A DNA stretch of 64,000 bases from Neofusicoccum parvum (Eukaryota > Ascomycota > Dothideomycetes > Botryosphaeriales > Botryosphaeriaceae), in the NCBI GenBank assembly GCA_020912385.1, contig CP087206.1:2666001-2730000 (forward strand), in the 5' to 3' direction. This document shows positions 11,524-22,028 of the stretch, one piece after another (position 1 is the stretch's first letter; each line of letters opens with the position of its first letter). Position numbers and translations under genes: made by a program. The notes beneath the pieces were generated by a model. That model was given only the letters and a program-made list of their open reading frames with translations. It ran no database searches and had not been told where the DNA came from.

Positions 11524-11960
11524 TTACGCTTCACCCTGTTCCTTGCCGGCGAGGAGTTCGGTAGAAGGCATTGCTTCGATATACTCGGCGGTGGACTCAA
11601 TCAAGGGCGTTGATAATGCGAGGATCGAAAGACGCGGAATGACGACACGCGAATAGTCAGATGCTGCTCTAGGGTAGTTCGGTCAGGCACAGAGGATGAC
11701 GCAATAGGATATTGGACTTCAGATGGCAGCCCGAATGCTTCAAGCTGGTCTTTGATTCCACCGGTGCTCCTCCAAGCTGAGATTCTTGACAGCCCACGTC
11801 TCACGCTGCTGTCTGCGGCCGGCAGGCCAGGCCAACCAGGCAGGGCTTTCCTTCCAGGCGGTGTTGATGGCTGTTCAAGTGTCAATGGAAGCACCTCACA
11901 AGTACCAGGGAGGAAGACCAAGCTCCGCGGCAAGCGACGCATTGCCGGGTAGGCGACACG
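11524..11960 (-). pseudogene. Second decayed or mis-spliced coding-like segment
   Basis: Three protein-like stretches follow one another on the minus strand but in different frames: about 11876-11755 (INTAWKESPAWLAWPAG...), about 11760-11700 (GIKDQLEAFGLPSEVQYP) and about 11688-11524 (DYSRVVIPRLSILALS ... STELLAGKEQGEA, then TAA). A further piece, NASLAAELGLPPWYL, lies near 11945-11900. The gaps between frames are about 30-50 nt, shorter than or at the limit of fungal introns, and no consistent GT-AG set restores one frame. Either a pseudogene broken by indels or a gene whose splicing I could not solve. Family not recognised. Its 5' side abuts the phosphoesterase gene on the other strand. Confidence 0.35.
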
Positions 11961-12021
11961 CGCAGCGCCGACAAGGATCCGAGGCATCGCAGCTCACGAC
12001 GTCACACCTCAACCTCCAAAC

Positions 12022-13186
12022 ATGTCCCACCCCGACCCAGACACCGTCAGGACCCGCATCCTGATCATCTCCGACACCCACTCCGCTCCTCTCGTCGACC
12101 CCGAAGCTGCCGACGCCAGTGAAAATGACCAGCGCCAACGCAACAAGGCCTTCAGAGCGCCGCTGCCGTCTGCCGACGTGCTGCTGCACTGCGGCGACAT
12201 AACCATGGCCGGCCACATGCACGAGTACGAGTCTGCCCTCGAAATGCTCGGTAGCATCGATGCTCCGCTCAAGCTGGTCATCGCCGGCAACCACGACATC
12301 ACCCTCGACGAAGACTTCTATCTGGGCGGCAGTGGCGGCAGCCTGACTGGCTGGACAAACGGCCAGCGCATGCACATGAAGAATTACGACCCAGACCTGC
12401 CCAAACAGGCAAAGGCGCTATGGACCGGCAATGCTGCGAAATCAAAGGGCGTGACGTTCCTCGAAGAAGGGGTCCATGAGTTCACGCTGCATAACGGCGC
12501 GAAGTTGACTGTAAGCCACCACGCCCGCGCGCTCACGTGACGCCTATTGCGCACCTCCTAATCCGGGAGTCCAGGTCTACGCCTCGCCCTGGCAGCCCGA
12601 GTTCTGCAACTGGGCTTTCAACTACGACCACAGTCACGATCGTTGGAATCCGCCGGACCTCTCTGCTCCGGATGCTGTTAACGTCGCCATCAACCCTGTG
12701 CCTGCTGACCCAGGTGGCAAGATCGATATCATGATGACCCACGGCCCGCCGCGAGACCGCCTCGATTCCACAAGTAGTGGTCCTGTGGGATGTCCCCATC
12801 TGCTGCGTGCAGTGGCCAGGGCGAGACCGCGAGTCCATGCCTGGGGCCATATCCATGAAGCTTGGGGAGTTGAGAGGGTTGAATGGGCGAATGGCGACGA
12901 GAACCTGGAAAAGAAAGGCTCTGCTAGGATTTGGGACTTCATGCGGAAGAATACGGAAGCTGATGGTCCTCAGATTGTGGAAAAGGCGGAGATATTCAAC
13001 TTCGTCGAGTCTGACATGGCTGACAAGCGTAGCGCGTTCGTGGATATCAGTCAAAGTGGAGAGGCGCCGCTAAGGGTGGGAGAGGAGACGCTGATGGTCA
13101 ATGCTAGTATCATGGATCTATCGTATAGCCCATCCAACGCACCGATAGTCGTAGATCTAGATCTATCGAAAGCCAAGAGGATATGA
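12022..13186 (+). CDS. Calcineurin-like metallophosphoesterase
   Basis: Two exons, 12022-12510 and 12575-13186 (64-nt intron, GTAAGC/CAG), giving 366 aa. The dinuclear metal-site motifs are in order: ISDTHS (D-x-H) near residue 15, HCGDIT (GD) near 60, AGNHDI (GNHD) near 92, then MTHGPP (H) and WGHIHE (GHxH) in exon 2. This is a full set of calcineurin-type ligands, so the enzyme is probably active. It resembles the fungal/animal MPPED-like (239AB) group of class III phosphoesterases, whose members act on cyclic nucleotides or phosphodiesters in vitro. No signal peptide, so probably cytosolic. Substrate unknown. Confidence 0.9.
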
Positions 13187-13426
13187 ATGATAAGGATCAA
13201 AAAGATTCAACATTAAAAATTCTCAAAGGCTCAATTCTATAGAATTCGACCCCAGTTTCTGTGATATGCCAGCGGCTTATCAATCGTGACCCTACGCTAT
13301 TCGAGGTGCTGGATATTATCGAAAGCTCCCAGGTGTGAGTGATGGTCGCTAGTCTTTGCGCGCCACCCGATACAATTGGTAGTAAGGCATCTTCGGTTGC
13401 GGGATATCTCCAACAACTGATTGCTC

Positions 13427-14427
13427 CTATTCCTCAGAGTCTGACACCTTGATGAAGACCTTCGTATCTGCCGTCTTTTCTTCATCAGAATCCGGCACTT
13501 TCCTCACATCCTCCGTTTCCAACTCCTCGTCTCCCGTCTCCTTATTTTGAAGCTCTTCCCACTCTCTACGCCTCTTTGAACCCTCGGCATACCAGTCACG
13601 CTGCTCCTGCTTCTTCATATCGCTGTCCGCCCTCGATTGCCGCAACTTCTCCTCCCACTGGCGCTCCTCTGCTCCCGAGTCTTCTCCCCCTCCAATCTCA
13701 GCATCTCCTCAACCACCTCCCTATCCCGCTTCCTCTCCGCCTTCCTCTCCTCTTCCCCCTCCCTCCACGCCTGCTCGTCCTCCCACTGCTCCAGCTCCTC
13801 CTCCATCTCCCTGAACTCCACTGCATCCGGCACCCCCACCACCCTCACCCCCCGCAGCGCCGTCCAGTACCCCGGCACCGGCGGCACGACGCAGCCGTAG
13901 TCCCACCGCACCTCGCTCTTCGCCTTGCGGACTCCCTGGTCCGGACCCTGCAGCCAGGCCCGCAGCACAACCTCCGTCGCCCCACCCGCGTCGTCGGCGG
14001 CGGCCCGATCCGCGAGCGCGAGCTCGACGTACGCCCATTCGGCGACGCCGTGGTTGAACTGGGCGGAGACGTGTTGGTGCGCTTCGACCTAGCGGGCGTT
14101 AGAGGCTGGCTGAGTCTCGAAGGGAGAGGGTTTGAGTTAGAGCTGTGAGGGAAGGGAGGGACTTGCGAGGTAGTGGCACAGCGCAATGACGGGGTTGGAG
14201 ACATCGGTGGAGGAAATGGTTCTGGCGTGGACGTGGCCGCGGTAGGTCTTGGGGATGATGTTGAGGTCCTTTGCTTCCTGGAGGATGCGCTTCCAGAAAC
14301 GGGATATCCACCTGGCGTAGTGGGCGTGCCACTCTGTAACGTTGTCGGTGGTTGGAGTGGCGGGCGCGGAGCAGGGCGCTGAGGAGGTGACGTTGATGGT
14401 GGCCGCTGACGATGGGTGGGAGGTCAT
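13427..14427 (-). CDS. Uncharacterised protein with charged C-terminal coiled coil
   Basis: Exons 14167-14427, 13717-14088 and 13427-13666 give 290 aa. Intron 1 (14089-14166) must use a GC donor (GCAAGT) with a TAG acceptor, joining ALCHYL to VEAHQHVSAQFNHG in frame; no GT donor keeps the frame. The second junction is uncertain: either a 50-nt intron at 13667-13716 (GTGGTT donor, CTGAG branch, AG acceptor) or a one-base frameshift within the coiled coil, because the frame before reads EGEKTREQ and the frame after reads ERQWEEKLRQ. The N-terminal 60 aa include WHAHYARWISRFWKR; the middle has RWDYGCVVPPVPGYW; the end is Glu/Arg/Lys-rich and acidic (VSDSEE). No known domain recognised. Promoter would be in 14428-15546. 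Confidence 0.6.
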
Positions 14428-15546
14428 CGTGGGCTGGTGATTTTTTCCCGGTGTGGTGCAAGCATATACGATGGCAAGGGGAGAAGAGAAAAGGATGCAC
14501 CTTTATAGGACGGGCTGGAGCCAGGCTGACCTGTCCGCGAGGTGTCCTGGGGCCCGCAGTGACTGTTCGAGCTTTCTGTGGTGACATAGAGGGTGTAAGT
14601 GAAGACAAGGTGATGGTGACCGATGCTGCCTTTGCCAGGTGACGCAACCACAAAGCCTTTAGAGTGCTCTAATCAGTGTGAAGCACTGGTTTTAGGCCAG
14701 CGTAGAGTTCAAGCAGTCTAGAGAGATTTGAGGCCCGATAAGAAGCTTAAAAGGAGAGAACTGTCCGGCATTCGACTGAGAATCTTCGTGTTGTAAGGCA
14801 TGAAGAATCGTAGAGTAGAACTCAGCAAAAAATTGAAAACCAGGAGGTTCCTCTAGATGCGAAAACATCACAATCGCGTACCAGCGCTAACAATGAACAA
14901 CAAGATGCACTAAGTCCAGTGCATTCAAGAGAACGACTGAAAGAACACCCGAGAAGACGCATCTGCTCCATTGTCTGCCGGACACTATTCTTTCTTTGAA
15001 CCTTCAAGTCAGCCCGCTTGAATTCTACAGCATCGAAGCTGAGGTTGTGGAGAGCATTGCTAACTTCAGGTCAATGATCCAGCTCCAAAGATCGCTTGTG
15101 GTATTGCACCCAGCCCGTTTTCTCCAACAACTGCAGCATTTCTTGCTCTTTCTTGGTCCAAGTCGCTAAGAGCGATGGGTTATGCAGAGAAAGGCTTTTG
15201 AAGTGGAATTGTGAACTAAGAAACCATGCATAGCCCAAGCTACAACTTATTCCGGATGACGAGCATTGGCTATCCACGTAGGTAGCACCATGAAAGATGC
15301 TGAAGTTGGTAGCCCATAGCAATACACCAGGGATCATAGAGGAAAGTCCACGGGGAAGGATATATCTGTATGAAGCCACATGTAGTTTCGTGGCCTCAGG
15401 TGTCTCCATCAGAAAGCGTCTTGTCCACCCGGCAACCGTGAGTGGTCAACGCGTGCTATGAACCTCGGTTCAGGGAGCTGGACAGCAATCTCCCTCAGCT
15501 CATCCCAGCACTGGAGCGGCATCCTCGTGGGAAGGTTATAGTTCGG
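14428..15546. other. Intergenic DNA with one small orphan frame
   Basis: Mostly featureless. A minus-strand frame at 15071-15409 starts with ATG and encodes 112 aa ending in TWTKKEQEMLQLLEKTG, which faintly resembles a Myb/SANT helix start; it has no introns or clear homology and may be a gene fragment or chance. Confidence 0.3.
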
Positions 15547-15816
15547 TTAATCGTCGTCGACAACCTCTTCGCCGTAGTTTGCTTCGAGAGCAGCCTCCTT
15601 GCTCTCATCTGCGCCGGCTGCATTCTTCTCGGCCTCCATCTTCTGGGTAACATGGGCATTGACCTCGCTCTGGAGCTCGGACACGGACTTGCGGAGGGCG
15701 GCCAGGTAGGCAGTCTTCTCGTCGGTGCCGGGCGCGGCGCTCGCTGGCGGCAGGTCGCGGGCGAAGGCGGTGGTGCCGTCGGCCGGCGAGGAATAGGTGG
15801 CGCGCAGGGCGGACAT
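15547..15816 (-). CDS. GON7: Gon7, KEOPS/EKC complex subunit
   Basis: Single exon of 89 aa from the ATG at 15816. It has the fungal Gon7 layout: an N-terminal TYSSP segment, a helix AYLAALRKSVSELQSEVN followed by KMEAEKN, and the acidic C-terminal ending NYGEEVVDDD. Gon7 is the small, partly disordered fungal subunit of the KEOPS complex (Kae1, Bud32, Cgi121, Pcc1), which makes the t6A modification of tRNA and affects telomeres and transcription. Length suits the family. The open frame extends upstream of this ATG, but that part is low-complexity and overlaps the promoter. Divergent from the HbrB-like gene. Confidence 0.85.
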   Translation of the reverse strand: MSALRATYSSPADGTTAFARDLPPASAAPGTDEKTAYLAALRKSVSELQSEVNAHVTQKMEAEKNAAGADESKEAALEANYGEEVVDDD

Positions 15817-16216
15817 GGCGGCGGGCGGCGGGCGGCGCGGCGTGAGGCAGGTTGGGGATGGGATCGGCCGAGTGGTGCGAGATGTGGTGAGCTGGAGCTG
15901 GGACTGGTGGCCGGCGCGAGGGCCGAGAAATTGGACGCGGCGGCGGGCTGTGCGGGCGCAGATCGGCTCAGCCTTACGAGCCTCGACTACGTACCCGCCC
16001 AAACCTGCCTGCCCTCCGCCTCTCCAAATCGCCTATCACGGCCTCGGACGGCCCTCGAACGACCCCAACGCCTGCTGCATCCTTCGCCCTGCAACCTCCG
16101 CGTTTTTGGCTGTGCTGGACATGGCCTGAGCTGCCCGCAGGCTCGCTGCGCAGCATCGATACCCCAGCCCGCCCAAGTCGCACAACAACGCCGCCGCCCA
16201 GCGCCCGCGACCCAGC
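15817..16216. promoter_or_regulatory. 400-bp bidirectional promoter GON7/HbrB-like
   Basis: The only DNA between the start codons of two divergent genes. Very GC-rich, no clear TATA box. Several long overlapping frames cross it on both strands, explained by GC-rich stop-poor sequence. Confidence 0.55.
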
Positions 16217-18850
16217 ATGACCTCGTCGCCCGCCCGCACCGTGCTGAGCTCGCCGCCCGCCAACCCACACCCTCACGGCAGCCAGACCCCGACCGCCCCG
16301 TACCGCTCGCGCGGCGCCTCAACCTCCAACGAGGACCAGTCCGACAGCGACAGCGACTCCTCGCGCATCACTGCCCTCTCCATTCGCAAGCAGCAGACCC
16401 GCTCGCCGCCCGCCCCACACCAGCAGAGCACCCCCAGCTACAGCCCGCAGCTCCAGCGCCCGACCGTCACCCATGTGTCGAGCAATGTCTCGGGCGCCAT
16501 AAACGAGCTGTCGCGCGATCCAAGGCCGCCGGGTGCGCAGACCCCGCCCGCGCATCTCGGCCATCGCGCCCGCCAGCACTCGCAGGGCTTCTTCGAGCCC
16601 TCCCTCCCTACTGCCTCGCACTCGAACTCCCCGAGCATGTCCAACCTGACCGCTTCGCAGATCGCAGCCCAGGCTGCGATGCATGCCCAGCACCAGGACA
16701 GCCAGCACAACAGGAAGCGTTCCACCACCGTGCCTGAGCCTGGCCAGCCCAACGGCCCCGCCCGTCGCAAACCCTCGAATTCCTCTACCGCCGTGCCGTC
16801 GCTCAATACCTCGTCCGGTCTAGGCGTGCCGCACTACCAGAACGGCGTGCCGGGCGGCCAGAAGGTGGCCGCGACGGCTGCAGCAAACACCGTGTTTCCC
16901 AGAAGCCCGCTTGCTTCGCCCAGCCCTGAATTTAATACACGCCCCATGTCCCCCGCTGTGATGCCTGACAAAGAGGTGAAGCCAGTCAAGGAGAAGTCCA
17001 AGATGAAGTTGTTTTCGAAGCCCAAGAGCATAGGCATATCTAGGGACAAGGATGCCGATAAGAGACTGCCCGCCCTTCCGTCACCCAACAGGCTGGGCAT
17101 GTACAGCGCAAGCGCCTTGCCAATGAACCAGTCTACCACCAGCCTGGTTGATCACAAGATGTCCGCGCCCTCAATTTACTCGCTCGCGAACGCCTCTACT
17201 AACACCCTTGTTCCCTCGGACCGACTGCCAATGCTACCGGAGAAGGAGAAGGAGAAACACAGGCATCATTTCTTGTCCCGTCAGAAGCACAAATTGAAGC
17301 ATGACGACCATAGCCTCCCGCTATCTTCTGCATCTAGCAATTCCAAGCCAACCGATCCAAGTGCGCCTCAACCGTTGTACAACTTCGCCGCTCCCAACTC
17401 GCCTGGACATTCAAGTACCTTCGCCCAGTCGATGAGTGGTCTGGACCTGAGGCATGGCGGCCGAGCATTACGGCAGAAAAAGAAGGAAGAAAAGGCAGCA
17501 AACGCGCACGCAGCGTCACTCGAAAACGTGGATACGCCATATCGGGAACGTGATGGTTCTCTGCAACTGGAACGTTCAGAGTGGCCAAGCACAACTAATT
17601 TGAGCACATCTGCTCCTTCGACTACCCTGCTCTCATCCAGTGCGCTAGCCTTAGACACGCCTCAAACGTCCGTGGCAAGTCTTGGCGCCGTCTTTGGTCT
17701 GCCGGGCATGACGCCTGACGATGCCTGGCCGCTGATCAAGGCTCGTGTCCTTCTTATTTTCGAAGGCGAAGATCCACGGCCACCAATAGAAGACTTCAAT
17801 GCTCTCGTCTCGGTGCACATCAGGCGGTGTATACAACGGCAGGCACCTACGGTTATCATAGAGGATCTCGGCGAGTTGCTACAAACGGGCTTCCTTTCCT
17901 TGGATCAGACTCTAAAGCACTGCCCGGATGATCGCCTGGTGCCGAAGCTGGTTGACATGTGGACCATTGTTCTCTATACAATTCTCCCTTTCGTCCAAGC
18001 TGTCTTCCTGCCCCTCGACATGGAGTTCAAGGGCAAGGGCATCATGAACGCAAAGGAGGCCTCCGGTTTCTGGGGAGCCTCTCTTCCAAACAGAAGCCGC
18101 GCGGATTCATCAGAAGAGACGAGGTCGAAACATTTCCCTACGCTGGGTGAAGAGCTCGATGTACGACGTCTTACACTCCTCACCTTTCGCGATATCATTA
18201 TTCTCCCAAGGAATGACGCGCTGATGGCCATTTTCTCCCGGTTATCCCTCGAAAATATCAACGCTGGAATCGTAGACTCCAATCCATCCCCTGATGCGAC
18301 GAGCCAATTCTCCCAACAAACGTCACCAGCCGCACATCCAGCTCGGCCTGGAACTTCGACTAGTCTGGGCGACACGGGGTGGCCCGCCTCTCACGGCACC
18401 TCACACAGCCACAATTCCGCCTCCAACATCCTCGAAAGCACCACTTCATCGTTTTCGAATCCCTTCACTTCCAATTCTCGCAGCCGTGCCACTTCTAACA
18501 CGTCAGCCGGGTCCTTCCACAGCCTGCCATCGAACGTGCACTTGGCAGGCCATGGCCGCAGCCATTCCAATCCGTCGAATTACTACAACCACCAGTTAGC
18601 GCCTCCGGCGCCACCGCCGCCGATGGATACAGCTAAGGTCATGGAGACGGTCGCCCGGATGCTGCAGTGCGTCAGTATTCTGATTAGTATCAGGAGCGGA
18701 GATGACGCGCAGTCAAAGATGGAGAAGCTGGCGGCTGAGTTGAAGTACAATTGGTTCGGCAGAGGGCGTACGGGAAGGAACAGAAGAGGTTTTGTTGGAA
18801 GAAAAGGTGTGGGGCTGGGGACGTTGGTTAGGGTGGGCGAGGGAGATTAA
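16217..18850 (+). CDS. hbrB: HbrB-like protein, TORC2 subunit (Bit61/Protor family)
   Basis: Single exon, 877 aa. The N-terminal half (about 1-490) is disordered, rich in Ser, Pro and basic stretches. The HbrB domain begins near residue 495 (GMTPDDAWPLIKARVLLIFEGE) and runs through the hydrophobic WTIVLYTILPFVQAVFLPL segment and VRRLTLLTFRDIIILPRN, is interrupted by a Ser/Thr-rich insert of about 120 aa, and resumes with a C-terminal helix VMETVARMLQCVSIL. HbrB proteins are fungal homologues of yeast Bit61/Bit2 and animal Protor, accessory subunits of TOR complex 2; the Aspergillus gene was found through hyperbranching mutants. Expected role: polarised growth signalling at the plasma membrane. 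The ATG at 16217 directly follows the shared promoter. Confidence 0.88.
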   Translation: MTSSPARTVLSSPPANPHPHGSQTPTAPYRSRGASTSNEDQSDSDSDSSRITALSIRKQQTRSPPAPHQQSTPSYSPQLQRPTVTHVSSNVSGAINELSRDPRPPGAQTPPAHLGHRARQHSQGFFEPSLPTASHSNSPSMSNLTASQIAAQAAMHAQHQDSQHNRKRSTTVPEPGQPNGPARRKPSNSSTAVPSLNTSSGLGVPHYQNGVPGGQKVAATAAANTVFPRSPLASPSPEFNTRPMSPAVMPDKEVKPVKEKSKMKLFSKPKSIGISRDKDADKRLPALPSPNRLGMYSASALPMNQSTTSLVDHKMSAPSIYSLANASTNTLVPSDRLPMLPEKEKEKHRHHFLSRQKHKLKHDDHSLPLSSASSNSKPTDPSAPQPLYNFAAPNSPGHSSTFAQSMSGLDLRHGGRALRQKKKEEKAANAHAASLENVDTPYRERDGSLQLERSEWPSTTNLSTSAPSTTLLSSSALALDTPQTSVASLGAVFGLPGMTPDDAWPLIKARVLLIFEGEDPRPPIEDFNALVSVHIRRCIQRQAPTVIIEDLGELLQTGFLSLDQTLKHCPDDRLVPKLVDMWTIVLYTILPFVQAVFLPLDMEFKGKGIMNAKEASGFWGASLPNRSRADSSEETRSKHFPTLGEELDVRRLTLLTFRDIIILPRNDALMAIFSRLSLENINAGIVDSNPSPDATSQFSQQTSPAAHPARPGTSTSLGDTGWPASHGTSHSHNSASNILESTTSSFSNPFTSNSRSRATSNTSAGSFHSLPSNVHLAGHGRSHSNPSNYYNHQLAPPAPPPPMDTAKVMETVARMLQCVSILISIRSGDDAQSKMEKLAAELKYNWFGRGRTGRNRRGFVGRKGVGLGTLVRVGEGD

Positions 18851-20441
18851 GAGTGACAAGTTGAGGATGAGGATGGAGGCTTCCGCTGGACGTGGAGTGA
18901 TTGACTGTAATGGAGGGTCGGAAAAGAGAGCAGCGCTCGTTGACAAGGAAGCGAAGGGAGTTCGGGGGGATGTGCTACCACAGCTGCGCTGATGACGCTG
19001 AGAGATACCCGCAACCGGCGCTCGTGTGTTTTTCGCTTTCGCTTTCCCTTTATTTGTAACAATTGTGCATGCATGGAACAGGCGACTGTCAGGATGCTTT
19101 TGGGGTTTGCCTTTTTTGTAGTTTGGGAACAAAATCATTGCATGGTTTTCCGCCGCCTTTTCGACAAGGCGCTTCAGTCACAGCTTCGATGCACCGGTCG
19201 ACGACATGAAGCCGAGCCTCTCCGGTCTCAGCCTCCATCAGCACATGTCCGAGCAACTGTCCCACCTCCCGCGCCTCCCCGACAACCATGCTTCGCCGTC
19301 AAAGACACATCACGCGATATCTCTCCAGAGCAGACCTATCCATCGTATCCATCGGCAGGCAACAGATGCGAGATGCGGGTACTATTTCAGACTTTGAATC
19401 CCACCGTAAGTCCGATCTGTGCTATCAAATCCGCTTGCAAGTCGCTCAATGGTGTCGCACCGCCTGACGCCCGTATTCCTCAAAAACTCCATCGTTCCTG
19501 CCGTTCGACTGTGGGTGGTAGACGTGCAAGAAGTACCATTGCGTCTCTCTCCAGCATCCGCATGTTGCCAAGGAAATGTTCGGCTACGTCATCCAAGCGG
19601 ACAACCACCGCACTTCCAGATCTATTCTTGTTGATTGCGACTCGACGGCGAGACACCAGATCGAATCTAGTGTTGAAAGCCCGTTGCGCCCTCAAGCCAC
19701 GCTTACTCGTTCCACCTCTAGCCGAGCTTACAGCCACGACAAGATAAACAGCGGTGGCGTCGTCTGCAGACTGCGCATCGCTCCCTCCAGCCCTTCCCTC
19801 AGATGTCTGCCATGGTGTGCAAGTATGGCGCCCATCCCCATGGTCTCGACTTGAGTATCGGCGCCAGGCCAGTGGGTAGCCGGCCTGTTTTCTATCAAGT
19901 TCAGGTAATACGCGGACAGTTAGGGCTGGCAGGCGCTGAGTCATGTCACAGACCGCTCAAGCGACGACGGGAGTTGCACAACGGCTGTCCAGATGCTAGC
20001 GGAATCCTCCGGGATTCCTTCCTGGGCTCCCAGGCGGTCTCCAGTTGGGGGCCAGGTGCTTGGTGTGTGTTTCGCCTTGATCGCAGTGGGGGCCAAAGTG
20101 CTGATCCTTCAGGCTCCACATCCCTTCCCCATTCGCGGTCCTATTTCCAGGCCAAGCTCAATGCCGACGAATCCTTTGAGCACAACGCTTTGCAAATCTG
20201 CCAATCATTTCCCCAAATCATGGCCCAAACAGGCGAGCGCGCTTGTTCGGCTCAATGCCCGATGCACGCGTTCAACGGGGCCCAAGGCGCATCCTATTAT
20301 TAACAGGCTGCAGGCACCGTGCTCGCAGAGGGTTGGCAAAGCTTGAGGTACCTATGACCTCCCTCTGCGGCCCTGCTCTTGTCGCGCCGGTCGTCAGCAT
20401 CCCCTGGCCTAATCCTATACCCACATCACCACGCCGTCTCA
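18851..20441. other. 1.6-kb intergenic region
   Basis: Several frames of 100-250 codons overlap on both strands (for example 19480-19944 minus), but none shows a domain, and frame switches do not coincide with splice sites. I see no repeat or transposon. Probably promoter of the downstream lectin-like gene plus terminator sequence, possibly with an old relic. Confidence 0.3.
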
Positions 20442-22028
20442 ATGGTGCAGCCAAAGCCGGATTACAGCACGCTCGAGGTGGACGTGAGGGACCACACGCT
20501 GCCCGAGGCGATCATCAAGCCGGCGTACGGCGATGCCCTGCCTGAGGCGATCAACACCACCGGGAAAGAAGTCACCGCCCCAGCTGCGGTCCCACAGAAG
20601 TCAGCAACAATATGCGGTCTTCGCAGGAAGACCTTTTGGATCCTCCTGGGTGTGATCCTCCTGATCGTCATCGGTGTTGCCGTCGGCGTGGGAGCGGGCG
20701 TCGGCGTGTCGAAGAGCAACGACTCCGGAAGCTCCAGCTCCGCAGCGACGGCATACCAGCAGGGCATCGCATTAAATTCGCGGCTGGCGTCCAACAACTA
20801 CACGGACTCGGACGGCGTCGAGCATTCGCAGGTCTACTACCAGGACAACTCGCTGGCGATATGGGTCGCCGACTACAACAACGCGACCGGCGACTGGGCC
20901 CTCAGCGAGGTCATGGCCAAGAACAACCAGTCCGACATGACGCCCCGGAACGGCACGCCCATCGCCTGCGGCAACTGGTGGCATGACGACGACGACGGCG
21001 TATGTGCTCCTCTTCCCTGCCTGCTGGGGACTACGCAGACTGACTCGTGGGTATGAAATCCAGTCCAGTGACTTCCGCGTCCTCTGGGCGGACCAGAACA
21101 ACAGCATCCGCGCCGTGTACGTGCTCGACGAGGCCTACTCCACATCCGGCTGGAGCGTGCTGCAGCAGTTCGACAACTTCCTCTCCATCGACACCAACTC
21201 CTCGCTCGTCGTAAGTCCGACCTCACCCCGGAGATAGGCCAGAAGTAGACGACGTTGACATATTCGAATGTGCCTCCAGGAGTACCTCGCCGGCTGCAAC
21301 CAGACCATCGGCTGCAACTCGGCCGACTTCATCGGCTTCGAGTCATCCGGCAGCTCCGGCGTCAAGCTGCAGTGGTTTACCAACGGCGGCTCCAACGGAC
21401 AGCTGACCGCGAGCGGCGGCGGCGTGTCGCCGGATGCGGGGACAGCCATGGCCGTGGCACCCATACCGAAGATTGCGAAGAGGAACGATTCGTATCCACG
21501 GGTGGCGATGTACTTGGTCGAGGACGACAACTTGGTGGAGCTCTACGGAGGGACCAGTCTCAATTGGGAGAACAACGATCTTACCGGTAGGTGGTGCTCT
21601 TTCCAGCATTCCCCCTCCCGCTCCCCTGTTTGGGCGGCACGTTCTCCCGATCCCGGTCGCGTGTGCTGACAGCTTCCTCAGTCGACGGGAGCAAGATCCC
21701 CGTGGACAGCGGGGCCCAGCTCGCGGCCACGTCGCAGTACCGGCTGGACGACTTCAACGTGCAGATCCTGATGACGAAGATCGCCGGTGGCGTGAAGATG
21801 GCGTACATGAACGGGGCCTCGTGGTCGTGGACGAACTCGGTCGACGGGATGGAGGACGTGATGCCGCTGTCTCCGATTGCCGCGAACCAGCTGGGCCGCG
21901 TCTACGCCTGGGAGAACGGGACGGACACGGACAACGAGCCCCAGCTGGTGGAGTGGCTGCGGATTACCGGCGCGACCCCCAAGTTTCAGCGTATCGGTGT
22001 TGTGAATACCACGGGCAGTGCTTCTTGA
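20442..22028 (+). CDS. Membrane-anchored fucose-lectin-like beta-propeller protein
   Basis: Four exons, 20442-20999, 21064-21210, 21280-21586 and 21682-22028, giving 452 aa. Residues 1-64 are cytosolic; 65-89 form a transmembrane helix (FWILLGVILLIVIGV) ending in a Gly/Val run; then a Ser-rich linker and a luminal or extracellular domain with many N-glycosylation sequons. That domain has repeated beta-propeller blades: SLAIWVADYN, FRVLWADQNNSIRAVY, VAMYLVEDDNLVELY and WLRITG. This matches fungal proteins assigned to the fucose-specific lectin (FleA/AAL-like) fold. The blades lack an obvious repeated Arg/Glu/Trp sugar site, so fucose binding is doubtful. A type II surface or vacuolar protein is inferred. 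The ATG at 20442 is preferred over upstream non-ATG frame. Confidence 0.78.

Noticed and set aside
15442..16737. 431-codon plus-strand frame
   Set aside because: Runs antisense through GON7, across the GC-rich shared promoter and into the HbrB-like gene in another frame; Ala/Arg/Pro-rich with no domain.
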